In this document: piece after piece, positions 8,469 to 16,500 of the stretch
Numbering within the stretch: the first letter of the stretch is position 1
Layout: each line of letters opens with the position of its first letter
NCBI GenBank assembly: GCA_049601975.1
Contig: JBMYRC010000046.1
Coordinates: forward strand, 1-27,959
DNA length: 27,959 nucleotides
Source of the DNA: UBA6544 sp049601975
Lineage (GTDB): Bacteria; Pseudomonadota; Alphaproteobacteria; UBA8366
Direction of reading: 5' to 3'
Program-made: the position numbers and the translations under genes
Notes under the pieces: generated by a model
Seen by the model: only the letters and a program-made list of their open reading frames with translations
What the model was told of the DNA's origin: nothing
Databases searched by the model: none

Positions 8469-8798
8469 ATGGAATGGACAGAGGCACGCGTCGATAAGCT
8501 GAAGCGTCTTTGGGAAGACGGATTGAGCGCAAGCCAGATTGCCGATCATCTCGGGGACGTCACGCGAAATGCAGTCATCGGAAAGGCTCATCGGCTTGGA
8601 TTGTCATCCCGCCCATCTCCCATTAAACGCACCAACCATCCGATCACCGGCACGACAGAGAGAATGTGCCAATGGCCAATCGGTAATCCGCGTGAACCCA
8701 ACTTTCATTTCTGCGGTAAGCAAGCATCACCCGACCGCCCATATTGTGAAGATCATTGCGCAATGGCCTATCGACGTAAAAGCGATAACGCCGCGTAA
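8469..8798 (+). CDS. gcrA: GcrA-like cell-cycle regulator, short form
   Basis: A 109-residue protein of the GcrA family, a sigma-70-associated transcription activator that reads CcrM-methylated promoters. The N-terminal HTH region (residues 1-48) has MEWTEARVDKLKRLWEDGLS followed by QIADHLGDVTRNAVIGKAHR, the family hallmark. The C-terminal block MCQWPIGNPREPNFHFCG and PYCEDHCAMAYRR corresponds to the sigma-interacting domain, with its conserved Cys/His residues. The linker is much shorter than in Caulobacter GcrA (about 170 residues). The ATG at 8469 is preferred over upstream in-frame starts (8409, 8454) because GGGGA lies 8 bases before it and the family starts with this motif. Alternative: a GcrA paralogue rather than the master regulator. 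Confidence 0.9.
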   Translation: MEWTEARVDKLKRLWEDGLSASQIADHLGDVTRNAVIGKAHRLGLSSRPSPIKRTNHPITGTTERMCQWPIGNPREPNFHFCGKQASPDRPYCEDHCAMAYRRKSDNAA

Positions 8799-8814
8799 CA
8801 AAATTCACCGAACT

Positions 8815-8873
8815 AAATTTATTGCAGATTCAGACCCCAGCACGCCGCAGCAAGTCTGTTACGGAATAAATTT
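8815..8873. terminator. Two-part inverted repeat between convergent gcrA and dusA
   Basis: AAATTTATT (8815-8823) is perfectly complementary to AATAAATTT (8865-8873), and inside it CAGAC (8831-8835) pairs with GTCTG (8854-8858). The structure sits between the ends of two convergent genes, so it could end transcription from both sides. The outer stem is AT-only, so it is not a classical strong terminator. Confidence 0.4.
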
Positions 8874-8901
8874 TGGCAATCACCAATAAGTAGTTTCTCA
8901 G

Positions 8902-9897
8902 TTACTCTGCCGCGACGGCAATCTCCGGCGGTATCTGATCGAGTGCGTATCGAATCGCGGCCCCTACGGCCTGCCCCTGGTGCACATCTTCGCTTAAGTG
9001 CCGCCGCCAACGCCGTGCACCGGGCATTCCTTGAAAAATCCCGACCATGTGGCGTGTTATCGACCGTGCCGGTGTTCCCTCTCTGATTTTCCTCTCGATA
9101 TAATCGATCATCCCGATGACGATATCCCGACGAGATACCGTCGGTCTGTTATCCCCATAATAATCGCCGTCGACATGCGCCAAGAGATAGGGATTCTGAT
9201 AGATCGCACGCCCGAGCATCACCCCGTCCACCTCCGAAAGATGTAAATCGATATCGCAAAAAGATTGAAGTCCGCCATTCATAACCACTACCAAAGACGG
9301 TTCGGCTTGTTTCAGGCGATAAACGATATCATATCGCAATGGTGGGATTTCTCGATTTTGTTTTGGATTCAGCCCCTTCAACCATGCCTTCCGCGCATGC
9401 ACAATATGCCGGACGGAGCCGGCTTCGCGTGTGACTCTGGCTAACGCCGATAAGCTTTCCCACTCATCTTGATTGTCGACCCCAATACGCGATTTCACTG
9501 TTACCGGAATGTCGACCACATTTGCCATGGCTTCGATACACCGTGCCACACGATCGGGTTCCAACATCAGACAGGCGCCGAAACGTCCTGATTGCACACG
9601 GTCACTGGGACATCCAACATTCAAGTTAATTTCATCATACCCACAATCCGCAGCAATCTGCGCACAGACTGCCAAAGCGTCGGGATCTGCCCCTCCTAGT
9701 TGAAGAGCAACCGGGTGCTCCGACTGATCATAGGATAAAAGCCGCTCTCGATCGCCGCACAGAATCGCTTCCGTTGTGACCATTTCTGTATACAGCAAGG
9801 CCCGGTGCGAGATCAGACGCAGCATGTAACGGCAATGGCGATCCGTCCAATCCATCATCGGTGCGACCGATACGCGATATGCAGGCCTTTCATTCAT
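8902..9897 (-). CDS. dusA: tRNA-dihydrouridine(20/20a) synthase DusA
   Basis: A 331-residue FMN enzyme that reduces uridine 20/20a in the D-loop of tRNA using NADPH. The N-terminus has the DusA-type signature SVAPMMDWTDRHCRYMLRL. The catalytic motif NVGCPSDRVQSGRFGACLM carries the general-acid Cys96, and FMN-binding segments follow: VTVKSRIGVD, HARKAWLKGLNPKQNREIPP and NGGLQS / GVMLGRAIYQNP. The HARKA-x-LxGLxPKxNR element is specific for DusA within the Dus family. A helical tRNA-binding C-terminus completes the normal length. It is convergent with gcrA and divergent from the 3-hydroxyacyl-CoA dehydrogenase gene. Confidence 0.95.
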   Translation of the reverse strand: MNERPAYRVSVAPMMDWTDRHCRYMLRLISHRALLYTEMVTTEAILCGDRERLLSYDQSEHPVALQLGGADPDALAVCAQIAADCGYDEINLNVGCPSDRVQSGRFGACLMLEPDRVARCIEAMANVVDIPVTVKSRIGVDNQDEWESLSALARVTREAGSVRHIVHARKAWLKGLNPKQNREIPPLRYDIVYRLKQAEPSLVVVMNGGLQSFCDIDLHLSEVDGVMLGRAIYQNPYLLAHVDGDYYGDNRPTVSRRDIVIGMIDYIERKIREGTPARSITRHMVGIFQGMPGARRWRRHLSEDVHQGQAVGAAIRYALDQIPPEIAVAAE

Positions 9898-10009
9898 AAC
9901 GTCTTAATAGCGCGCCAACACGCATCTCGCAAAGGGTCTCCATTGCGCCCATTACGGATATGGCTAAGCTCTACCCCGCAACAGTTCATCAAACAAATGA
10001 GGTCGAAGA

Positions 10010-10876
10010 ATGAAGACGTCCATAAACTCAGTGATGATTGTGGGTTACGGCACGATGGGCCGCGGTATCGTTGAAACTTTCGCAAAGAACGGCTTCGAGA
10101 CCTGCGTCCTCACACGTGACCCGTCGCGTATAGACGATCTTCCGGAGAACGCGACAGCAATTTCCGATCTACCGGGCACCGCACCGGATCTCATCATAGA
10201 ATCAATCCCGGAAGATATGGCACTGAAACACGAGCTTTTTACAAAGCTGGAGAAAGCCTATGGCGGCACTTCGATATTGGCGACCAATACGTCCGGGTTA
10301 CCGATAGACGAGGTCGCCGCCCCTCTCGCGCACAAATATAAATTCATAGCGGTTCATTATATGCAGCCGGCAGAAGCCTTCCCATTGGTCGAAGTATGCC
10401 GACTGAACGAGACCGCTGATGACGTAATGGAAGCCACGGTGGAAGCCCTGGCGCGGTCAGGTAAGGAATCGATCATCCTGCAAAAACCTGTCATTGGATT
10501 TCTCATCAATCGTTTGCAACACGCGCTTCTGCACGAAGCTTATTGTATGATCGAGGAGGGTATCGTCTCCGCTGCGGATGTCGACAAGTTCGCGCGCCGC
10601 GGTTTCGGACCGCGCATGTGCGTGACCGGCCTTATCGAGCAGAAGGATATTAGCGGTATCGACGTCAATGCCGCGGCACAACGATCCATCGTGCCTGACC
10701 TAAATCATAGCGGCAAACCGTGCCAAATGGTGCAGGACATGGCCACGCGCGGTGATATCGGAGTCAAAACAGGAAAGGGCTTCTACGACTGGGCCGAACG
10801 GGATGTCGATGCTTATCGGAAATTGGCGGCGGCGAAGCTCGATCGTCTCTGGATTGCGCTCTCTGACGACGAATAA
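10010..10876 (+). CDS. 3-hydroxyacyl-CoA dehydrogenase family protein
   Basis: A 288-residue NAD-dependent oxidoreductase of the 3-hydroxyacyl/3-hydroxybutyryl-CoA dehydrogenase family. The Rossmann fold starts with MIVGYGTMGRGIVETFAKNG (GxGxxG). The family segment ATNTSGLPIDEVAAPL is followed by the catalytic His in AVHYMQPAEAFPLVEV. The C-terminal dimerisation domain has GFLINRLQHALLHEAYCMIEEG and ends with TGKGFYDW. HYMQP replaces the commoner HFFNP, so the substrate may not be a straight-chain acyl-CoA; carnitine or other hydroxy-acid dehydrogenases of the same fold are possible. No beta-oxidation partner gene is adjacent. Confidence 0.85.
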   Translation: MKTSINSVMIVGYGTMGRGIVETFAKNGFETCVLTRDPSRIDDLPENATAISDLPGTAPDLIIESIPEDMALKHELFTKLEKAYGGTSILATNTSGLPIDEVAAPLAHKYKFIAVHYMQPAEAFPLVEVCRLNETADDVMEATVEALARSGKESIILQKPVIGFLINRLQHALLHEAYCMIEEGIVSAADVDKFARRGFGPRMCVTGLIEQKDISGIDVNAAAQRSIVPDLNHSGKPCQMVQDMATRGDIGVKTGKGFYDWAERDVDAYRKLAAAKLDRLWIALSDDE

Positions 10877-10903
10877 CGGCGATCGGACCATTTAGTTTTA
10901 GGG

Positions 10904-11020
10904 GACGCATCGACTGGAATTGGATGAGACCGGCCGCGGGAGGGGAATTGTCATTACCGGTCGGACAAACAAAGCTGAAAAACAGTTCCGCTGCCCTATC
11001 CTTTTGCCAGCCGATGCGTC
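10904..11020. ncRNA. Candidate structured RNA of unknown class
   Basis: A 117-base segment closed by a long terminal stem: GACGCATCG (10904-10912) pairs perfectly with CGATGCGTC (11012-11020). After one A-C mismatch, CTGG (10914-10917) pairs with CCAG (11007-11010). Further in, GGAT (10922-10925) can pair with ATCC (10997-11001 region). GACCGG (10928-10933) pairs with CCGGTC (10957-10962) to form an internal hairpin. There is no reading frame across it. It lies between two convergent genes and is not recognised as 6S, SRP, 5S, RNase P or a known riboswitch. The strand is undetermined. Alternatives are a small palindromic (MITE-like) element or a complex terminator. Confidence 0.4.
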
Positions 11021-11021
11021 A

Positions 11022-11053
11022 CTTGCGGGGACACGGGCGGCATCCCACGCAAG
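11022..11053. terminator. GC-rich hairpin directly after the candidate RNA
   Basis: CTTGCGGGGA (11022-11031) pairs with TCCC and CGCAAG (11043-11053, with one bulged A at 11047), an 10-bp stem with an 11-base loop. It begins one base after the terminal stem of the candidate RNA. The following bases (ACTTTAAATC) are only weakly T-rich, so a rho-independent terminator for the plus strand is possible but not certain. Confidence 0.4.
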
Positions 11054-11164
11054 ACTTTAAATCTAAATGATTCTGAACCCTCGTTTAGGTAATGCCTCAG
11101 CCAACGTGATCTGCTGCGGTGATATGCGCGCAATAAATTGCTGCTGTTTATTCTTTGCAGCGGT

Positions 11165-11542
11165 TTACAGGTCCTGCTGTGACGTGAGACGGCTGAGGAC
11201 GGCTAACCAACGATATGCCTGCACTAAATTCTGCTCGATACCCTGACCGCTTTGATAAAGCCGTGCCAGTTGGAATATACAGACAAAACCGGAGCGATTT
11301 TTCGCATTCTGAGCACTAATCAAATAAGCGTCGTGTGCCTCTTTCAAATTTTCTTCCTTAGCTTGCATCCCGGCATAGAAGAAATAGCCGTTATCGTCAC
11401 CCTTGAAGCACATCAGCAGTAGATCACCCCGCAATTGCGCCATATATTTCTTGTATTTCGAATTCGCGTGCGCCGTTAAGCAGACCGCAGACGCCAAGAG
11501 CAAAATGAAGATGAAATTTACTAGCTTGCGGTTTACTGGCAC
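11165..11542 (-). CDS. Small exported protein with a Sel1-like repeat
   Basis: A 125-residue protein with a clear signal peptide: a basic start, the hydrophobic core FIFILLLASAVCLT, and probable cleavage after AHA (about residue 26). The mature part has two Cys residues (in LLMCFKG and GFVCIFQ). It ends in a Sel1/TPR-type repeat, LARLYQSGQGIEQNLVQAYR followed by WLAVLSRL. Sel1 repeats mediate protein-protein contacts, often in envelope processes. It stands alone, divergent from a small zinc-ribbon gene, in a gene-poor stretch. No specific partner can be named. Confidence 0.7.
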   Translation of the reverse strand: MPVNRKLVNFIFILLLASAVCLTAHANSKYKKYMAQLRGDLLLMCFKGDDNGYFFYAGMQAKEENLKEAHDAYLISAQNAKNRSGFVCIFQLARLYQSGQGIEQNLVQAYRWLAVLSRLTSQQDL

Positions 11543-11737
11543 TACCCCTCGTTCAGGCCCTGGTTACCATTCAATCTGAACAAACACGCGGCGCACTTAT
11601 TGCCTGCTTGTACTTTCCCCAGCACCCGCCCGTGGGATTCTCCACCTGAAAGCACGCTTATTTTGACATACTAAGCTGACAGGAAGTTGACGCGGCTTTG
11701 CCATTTTTTCGACAACTTCACCAATTAGGTTGGTCGC
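11543..11737. promoter_or_regulatory. Divergent intergenic region between Sel1-like and zinc-ribbon genes
   Basis: These 195 bases must hold the promoters of two divergent small genes. A TTGACA hexamer lies at about 11663-11668 on the plus strand, but no good -10 element is found 16-18 bases after it. Nothing else could be recognised. Confidence 0.2.
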
Positions 11738-11905
11738 ATGATAAGAAATCAAAGATCTAAAGAAACCGACAAACTTGACCTTCAAGAGCGCAAATGCCTG
11801 ATGTGTCAGAGAAAATTTAAATCACAGGGTTCGCATAACCGAATTTGTCAGCGCTGCACCGCGACTGAAACTTATCGCAGCGGACAATTACCGGGTCATT
11901 ATTAA
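11738..11905 (+). CDS. 55-residue zinc-ribbon protein
   Basis: A short gene running from ATG (11738) to TAA (11905). The protein starts with a charged stretch (MIRNQRSKETDKLDLQ). It then has the zinc-binding core CLMCQRKFKSQGSHNRICQRC, in which two CxxC knuckles are 14 residues apart, and a short tail (ATETYRSGQLPGHY). The pattern C-x-x-C-x-x-x-F-x-S-x-G-x-x-N-R-x-C-x-x-C is found in a widespread set of tiny alphaproteobacterial proteins of unknown function. Because of its length it is easily missed in annotation. Confidence 0.75.
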   Translation: MIRNQRSKETDKLDLQERKCLMCQRKFKSQGSHNRICQRCTATETYRSGQLPGHY

Positions 11906-11945
11906 CAGCTGCAGCGCGCTTCAAAAAAAATGTGAAATGCTATTA

Positions 11946-12313
11946 TCATTCCTCCAATAAGACCAAGTGAGAACGACACCGTTTGCAGTCACTGGCAGCG
12001 AATCCGTCAATGGGCAGACACGCGCCAGGCACCAATAGCATGGCATTCGCGACATCGCATTCGCACCCTTCATCAAAGACCCAGGACCCATGAAGCGTGG
12101 CAAGTGATTTCAGGTAATCGATATGCGAATGCGTTCGCCCGCCGGACGCAAAATGTCGCTGCAAACGAGCTCGCAGCCCTCCACCGCCATATGCGTTCCC
12201 ACATATCCGTAAATACGGGAACGGAAACAACTCAGACCCAACTTTCCGATCACCTGTTGAGTTTCGCCCCTCAGGCTGAATATAAGCGCGTAAGCCCCTT
12301 TGCTGTCGGGCAT
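11946..12313 (-). pseudogene. DUF123 (GIY-YIG-like) domain protein, frameshifted
   Basis: Two overlapping frames together make one DUF123 protein, a small domain related to GIY-YIG nucleases that is also found fused to endonuclease III. The first part begins at ATG 12313 (MPDSKGAYALIFSL) and reads to IYGYVG. The second frame continues with NAYGGGGLRARLQRHFASGG, then HSHIDYL and ends with FAASDCKRCRSHLV at a TGA (11946). Both halves match the family in order. One extra G in the run at 12198-12200 (CCC on the plus strand) would restore YVGNAYGGGG. The lesion is therefore a one-base deletion, either a mutation or a sequence error. It is the last gene after the broken GNAT gene. Confidence 0.8.
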
Positions 12314-12389
12314 TGTAACGATATCGGTATGAAATAAGGCGCTCGAGAATTCAGCAAAATAATTGCGATGGCGCTCTGGCCGATATCGC

Positions 12390-12896
12390 TTATTCTCCGG
12401 CAGCATAGGGCAGTGTCCAATAGTAGGCGTTTTGCGGGATAAACGTCTCCCAAAGCCGCTCATTCCGCTCGGCCAGATACCGCCCAGCCATCGCTTGATA
12501 GAAAAACCGCGCGGGATTCTCTCTCAATACCCAAACAAGCGCCTTTCGCTGCCCGCTCTCGGCCAATTCTCCCAACATACGGGTCATCAATGCCTTACCT
12601 AACCCATGGCCCTGATTTCCGGGTGCGACGTATAGCGTATATACCTCACCGTCACACGGCAGTTTACGCAGTCTATTCGGCCCGCAACTGCCGAAACCGA
12701 CAATTCCGGCATAGGGACCTTGAACCACGAATACGCTTTCTCCACGCAGAACCGAACCACTCCAACCACCCCCTTCCAGAGTCGTAGACATATTCAATAG
12801 AACGCGGTCTGGCAAAATGCCGGCATAGGTATCGCGCTAAGTATCCACATGAATGCGGGCAATAGCAGCTGCGTCGTCCGGCACCGCACGGCGCAC
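12390..12896 (-). pseudogene. GNAT-family N-acetyltransferase interrupted by an amber codon
   Basis: The full-length frame runs from a GTG (12896), two bases after the rsmB stop, to TAA at 12390. It reads VRRAVPDDAAAIARIHVDT, then TAG (12839-12837), then RDTYAGILPDRVLLNMS and the rest of a GNAT fold. The acetyl-CoA-binding motif is GNQGHGLGKALM, and the C-terminus is RFFYQAMAGRYL. GNAT proteins normally have Trp at the interrupted position (HVDTWRxxYxGILPD), so a single G-to-A change (TGG to TAG) explains the stop. A shorter protein could start at the TTG at 12815 but would lack the first strand and helix. The gene is probably broken, or this is a sequence error. Confidence 0.8.
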
Positions 12897-12898
12897 GT

Positions 12899-14209
12899 TT
12901 AACCCACTCGCCTCCGCAAAATCGCTACATAAAAACCGTCCGTGCCGTGTCGGGCCGGCGTGAGTTGCAAATCGGCACCCACGGGATCGAGTTCTTGACC
13001 CGTCACGCGCCGCCAATCCTTCCCTGGCGCAATCAACTCGAAATCCGCACCATCCATCGCCAGGAATTCATCAATCCGATCCCGATTCTCCGCCGCCAGG
13101 ATGGAGCACGTCATATAGACGAGCCTTCCGCCTGGCCGCACCGCATTTGCCCCTGTTTTCAGCAAACCATGCTGCTGCATTGTATGCTCGCGCAAACGCT
13201 CCTCATTCAAGCGCCATTTAGCCTCTGGATTTCGACGCCAAGTCCCGGATCCGCTGCACGGCGCATCAATTATAACGATATCGTAATTTAATTTATCCGC
13301 GGTATTCTCTGAATTTAAAGTTTCTGTAAGAGATTGATTTTCATGAATATTCACTCCAGCCCGTTGCAGCCGCTCCTCTGCGCGGCGTAACCGCGCTGGA
13401 TCAATATCATGCAAAACAAGGCGGCCTTCGTTACGCATACAGGCTGCGATCGCGAGTGCTTTACCACCCGCGCCGGCGCAAAGATCCAGCACTGATTGGC
13501 CCGGCTCCGCACCCGCAAGTTCAGCCGCTAATTGTGACGCTTCGCCTTGTGGTTCGAAGAATCCGTTTCGAAAAGCCGACAAACCCGTTAAAGGGGACCT
13601 CTGCTTAAGTCGAATACCATGAGGTGCCCAAGGTGTCGGCATCGCTTCAATGCTTGCATTCCGAAGTTCCGAGAGAACCTCGAGGCGGTTTGATTTCAAC
13701 GTATTGACCCTGAGGTCAACGTCGGCTTGACTTTCTAATTTTTTTGTTTCGATTTCGTAATTCTCTTTGATTTCCGGACAATACTGCCGTTCTAACCAAG
13801 CCGGAATATTCAAGGATACAGACACAGGCTGCGCGGAATGATCGAGGCTCGCCCCGCGCAATTCATCGATTACTGCCGCCTCCACCTGGGAGAGAGAATC
13901 TGGCCCGTACTTACTTGGCAGGAAGGCGTCTCCGGGAGAGGCTGTCTCCCACGGTGCACAAAGAATGAGCGCCATTAGGACGCGTGATCGAGACGTTAAT
14001 TCGATATCACACCGTTTACACCACCAATCCAACTGTCCTCTTTTACGGAGAATTACGTAGACGAGAGCCTGGATAGCCCGGCGATCTCCACTTCCCGCGT
14101 AGCGACCGGCGCGAAAATAGCGCCTCATAATAGAATCGGCGGCTCTCGTCGTCTCTTCTATCGCATTTAAAATGTTGATGGCGGCCTGACATCGTGCCGA
14201 TGGCGTCAT
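12899..14209 (-). CDS. rsmB: 16S rRNA m5C methyltransferase RsmB-like (RsmB/NOP family)
   Basis: A 436-residue S-adenosylmethionine-dependent RNA cytosine-5 methyltransferase. The N-terminal NusB-like helical part covers about residues 1-140. The catalytic domain has the SAM motif DLCAGAGGKALAIAACM. Motif IV is IDAPCSGSGTWRRNPEAKWR, with the conserved Cys, and motif VI is YMTCSILAAEN, with the nucleophile Cys. The C-terminus QLTPARHGTDGFYVAIL is typical. Length is normal for RsmB. It follows guaB by 66 bases on the same strand, and a GNAT gene follows almost directly. RsmB versus another RsmB/NOP paralogue cannot be settled without phylogeny. Confidence 0.88.
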   Translation of the reverse strand: MTPSARCQAAINILNAIEETTRAADSIMRRYFRAGRYAGSGDRRAIQALVYVILRKRGQLDWWCKRCDIELTSRSRVLMALILCAPWETASPGDAFLPSKYGPDSLSQVEAAVIDELRGASLDHSAQPVSVSLNIPAWLERQYCPEIKENYEIETKKLESQADVDLRVNTLKSNRLEVLSELRNASIEAMPTPWAPHGIRLKQRSPLTGLSAFRNGFFEPQGEASQLAAELAGAEPGQSVLDLCAGAGGKALAIAACMRNEGRLVLHDIDPARLRRAEERLQRAGVNIHENQSLTETLNSENTADKLNYDIVIIDAPCSGSGTWRRNPEAKWRLNEERLREHTMQQHGLLKTGANAVRPGGRLVYMTCSILAAENRDRIDEFLAMDGADFELIAPGKDWRRVTGQELDPVGADLQLTPARHGTDGFYVAILRRRVG

Positions 14210-14275
14210 AATACGCTATGATCCCGCGCCGTAAGCGACGTGTCAAAAACCAGTTTTACCGGCAGTTTCAGCGCG

Positions 14276-15748
14276 CTAATCGACCCGATAGTTGGGTGTC
14301 TCTTGCGTAACCGCGATATCGTGGACGTGACTTTCGCGCAAACCAGCCCCCGTAATGCGTCGGAAGACCGTTTTGGTTTGCATCTCCTGCAAGTTTGCAC
14401 TGCCCGTATACCCCATCGCCGCCTTCAATCCGCCAACCAATTGATGGAGGATATTCGCAACCGGTCCCTTGTATGGTACCCGGCCTTCGACGCCTTCTGG
14501 CACCAGTTTCAGTTGCTCGCTAACTTCTTCTTGGAAATAGCGGTCAGCCGAGCCTCTCGCCATCGCGCCAATGGAGCCCATACCGCGATAGGATTTATAG
14601 GAGCGCCCTTGATACAGCATAACTTCGCCAGGCGCCTCGTCTGTCCCTGCCAAGAGCGAGCCGATCATGACACAATCGGCCCCGGCGGCGACGGCTTTCG
14701 CAATATCGCCGGAGAATTTGATTCCACCGTCGCCAATCACTGGCACACCGCGCTCGCGGCAGGCTTCCGCCGCTTCAATAATGGCGGTGAGCTGAGGCAC
14801 GCCGACACCCGCAACGATCCGCGTGGTACAGATTGATCCCGGGCCGATTCCTACCTTAACCGCGTCAGCGCCCGCATCTATCAGCGCACGCGCGCCTTCG
14901 CCGGTCGCAACATTGCCGGCGATCACTTGGGAATAATTGCTCAAGCGCTTAATCTCATCGATCGTCGTCAACACGCCTCGGCTATGACCATGTGCGGTAT
15001 CGACGACGATTACGTCGCAACCCGCATCCAATAAAGCTTCGGCGCGTTCGAGCCCGGCATCGCCGACTCCCGTCGCGGCGGCCACCCGCAGGCGCCCTTG
15101 CTCATCCTTGCAAGCGGCCGGGAAGCGCTGCGCCTTCTCGATATCCTTTACCGTGATTAAACCAACGCATTGTCGGTCGTCATCGACGACGATAAGCTTT
15201 TCGATCCGATGTTTGTGCAATAGGCGCATGGCTTCACCACGCCCGACACCTTCCGGCACCGTCACGAGCCCGCGTTTGGTCATCAGCTCACGAACCGGCT
15301 GCGTCTGATCGTTCGCAAAGCGGACGTCGCGATTGGTCAGTATTCCAGCGATCCGCCCAGTCCGTTTGGAGACCACGGGAATGCCAGAGATGCTGTGATA
15401 CTGCATCAATGCCAAGGCGTCGGCCAATGTCTGCTCTGGCCTAATGGTGATAGGATTAACCACCATGCCCGCCTCGAATCGTTTCACCCGCCGTACTTCG
15501 TCGGCTTGTTCCGCAATGTCCAGATTCTTGTGAATAACGCCAATGCCGCCTGCTTGTGCCATCGCAATCGCGAGAGGCGCTTCGGTCACCGTATCCATCG
15601 CAGACGAAATAACCGGAATCCCGAGCTCAATTGCCCGCGTCAGTTTCGTGCGTGTATCGGCGTCGTTGGGCAGTATGGCGGATTCAGCTGGCTGGAGCAG
15701 GACGTCGTCGAATGTGAGCGCTTCCTGAATTTCCAATTCCGCCTCCAT
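14276..15748 (-). CDS. guaB: IMP dehydrogenase GuaB
   Basis: A 490-residue enzyme that oxidises IMP to XMP with NAD+, the committed step of GMP synthesis. The start at ATG 15748 (MEAELEIQEALTFDDVLLQP) matches the family; an upstream in-frame start would add 39 non-conserved residues. Two CBS domains lie in the middle (about residues 90-205). The catalytic Cys307 is in GIGPGSICTTRIVAGVG, followed by the flap region GSIGAMARGSADRYFQ. The C-terminus is GLRESHVHDIAVTQETPNY. It ends in TAG at the expected length. It is downstream of rlmE and upstream of rsmB, the usual alphaproteobacterial order; guaA is not in the window. Confidence 0.97.
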   Translation of the reverse strand: MEAELEIQEALTFDDVLLQPAESAILPNDADTRTKLTRAIELGIPVISSAMDTVTEAPLAIAMAQAGGIGVIHKNLDIAEQADEVRRVKRFEAGMVVNPITIRPEQTLADALALMQYHSISGIPVVSKRTGRIAGILTNRDVRFANDQTQPVRELMTKRGLVTVPEGVGRGEAMRLLHKHRIEKLIVVDDDRQCVGLITVKDIEKAQRFPAACKDEQGRLRVAAATGVGDAGLERAEALLDAGCDVIVVDTAHGHSRGVLTTIDEIKRLSNYSQVIAGNVATGEGARALIDAGADAVKVGIGPGSICTTRIVAGVGVPQLTAIIEAAEACRERGVPVIGDGGIKFSGDIAKAVAAGADCVMIGSLLAGTDEAPGEVMLYQGRSYKSYRGMGSIGAMARGSADRYFQEEVSEQLKLVPEGVEGRVPYKGPVANILHQLVGGLKAAMGYTGSANLQEMQTKTVFRRITGAGLRESHVHDIAVTQETPNYRVD

Positions 15749-15803
15749 CGCAAAATTTGCGGCACTATACACGTCGCGTTGTGCAAGCCAAGAGGAATAG
15801 CCG

Positions 15804-16496
15804 TTAAGTGTCCTGTCCCGCCCGGAATCCGCGGGCAACAACATACATTTCAGCTGATCTGTCACGGCTGGCGGGTGGCTTTACGCGGTCGACTTTCGCG
15901 AATCGCTTGCGCAGCATCGCGACATAAGCGCTTTCCTCAGCCCCTTGCAGCAGTTTAACGACCAACGCACCACCATCGGTCAGCACCTCACAAGCAAACT
16001 CGAAGGCGGCTTCTGCCAAGGCTGCGCTCCGCAAATGATCAGTCGCGGCATGGCCTATCATGGACGCCCCCATGTCACTCAAGACGAGGTCGGCATCACC
16101 GTCCAAAGCCTCGCGCACCCGATCCCAAGTCTCTGCTTCATGAAAGTCGCCGACCAAGGCCGTAACCCCACCGATGGGATCGAATTCTAACAGATCGACG
16201 GCGACGATACTGCCACCCTCTCCGATCCGCTCTGCCACGATTTGACTCCACCCACCCGGCGCTGCCCCCAGGTCGACCACGCGGATATTTCGACTCAACA
16301 GCCGGTATTTCTCGTCGATATCGATGATCTTGAAGGCTGCACGGCTGCGATAGCCGATGCGCCGGGCTTCCTGCACATAAGGGTCGTTCAATTGGCGCTG
16401 CAACCAGCGGACCGATGAATTAGTTCGCCCCCGCGCCGTCTTAACCCGTTGTTTCGCGTCGGCGCGTTTTGGCCCACCGCGACCTTTCTTTGCCAT
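15804..16496 (-). CDS. rlmE: 23S rRNA 2'-O-ribose U2552 methyltransferase RlmE
   Basis: A 230-residue SAM-dependent methyltransferase that modifies the ribosomal A-loop. Motifs in order are the catalytic Lys in YRSRAAFKIIDI, the SAM site VVDLGAAPGGWSQ, the catalytic Asp in LSDMGASMIGHAATDH, the catalytic Lys in LVVKLLQG and the Glu in SAEMYVVARGF, which gives the K-D-K-E tetrad. The N-terminus is basic (AKKGRGGPKRADAKQRVKTA), as in alphaproteobacterial RlmE/RrmJ. The ATG at 16496, five bases after the ppx stop, is preferred to upstream starts that overlap ppx. It sits between ppx and guaB in one operon. Confidence 0.95.
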   Translation of the reverse strand: MAKKGRGGPKRADAKQRVKTARGRTNSSVRWLQRQLNDPYVQEARRIGYRSRAAFKIIDIDEKYRLLSRNIRVVDLGAAPGGWSQIVAERIGEGGSIVAVDLLEFDPIGGVTALVGDFHEAETWDRVREALDGDADLVLSDMGASMIGHAATDHLRSAALAEAAFEFACEVLTDGGALVVKLLQGAEESAYVAMLRKRFAKVDRVKPPASRDRSAEMYVVARGFRAGQDT

Positions 16497-16500
16497 TTTC

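Noticed and set aside
11132..11152. AATAAA/TTTATT inverted repeat after the Sel1-like gene as a terminator
   Set aside because: The stem is six AT pairs only and has no T-run after it, too weak to call.
11597..11785. 62-codon minus-strand frame
   Set aside because: It overlaps the start of the well-supported zinc-ribbon gene and has no recognisable features.
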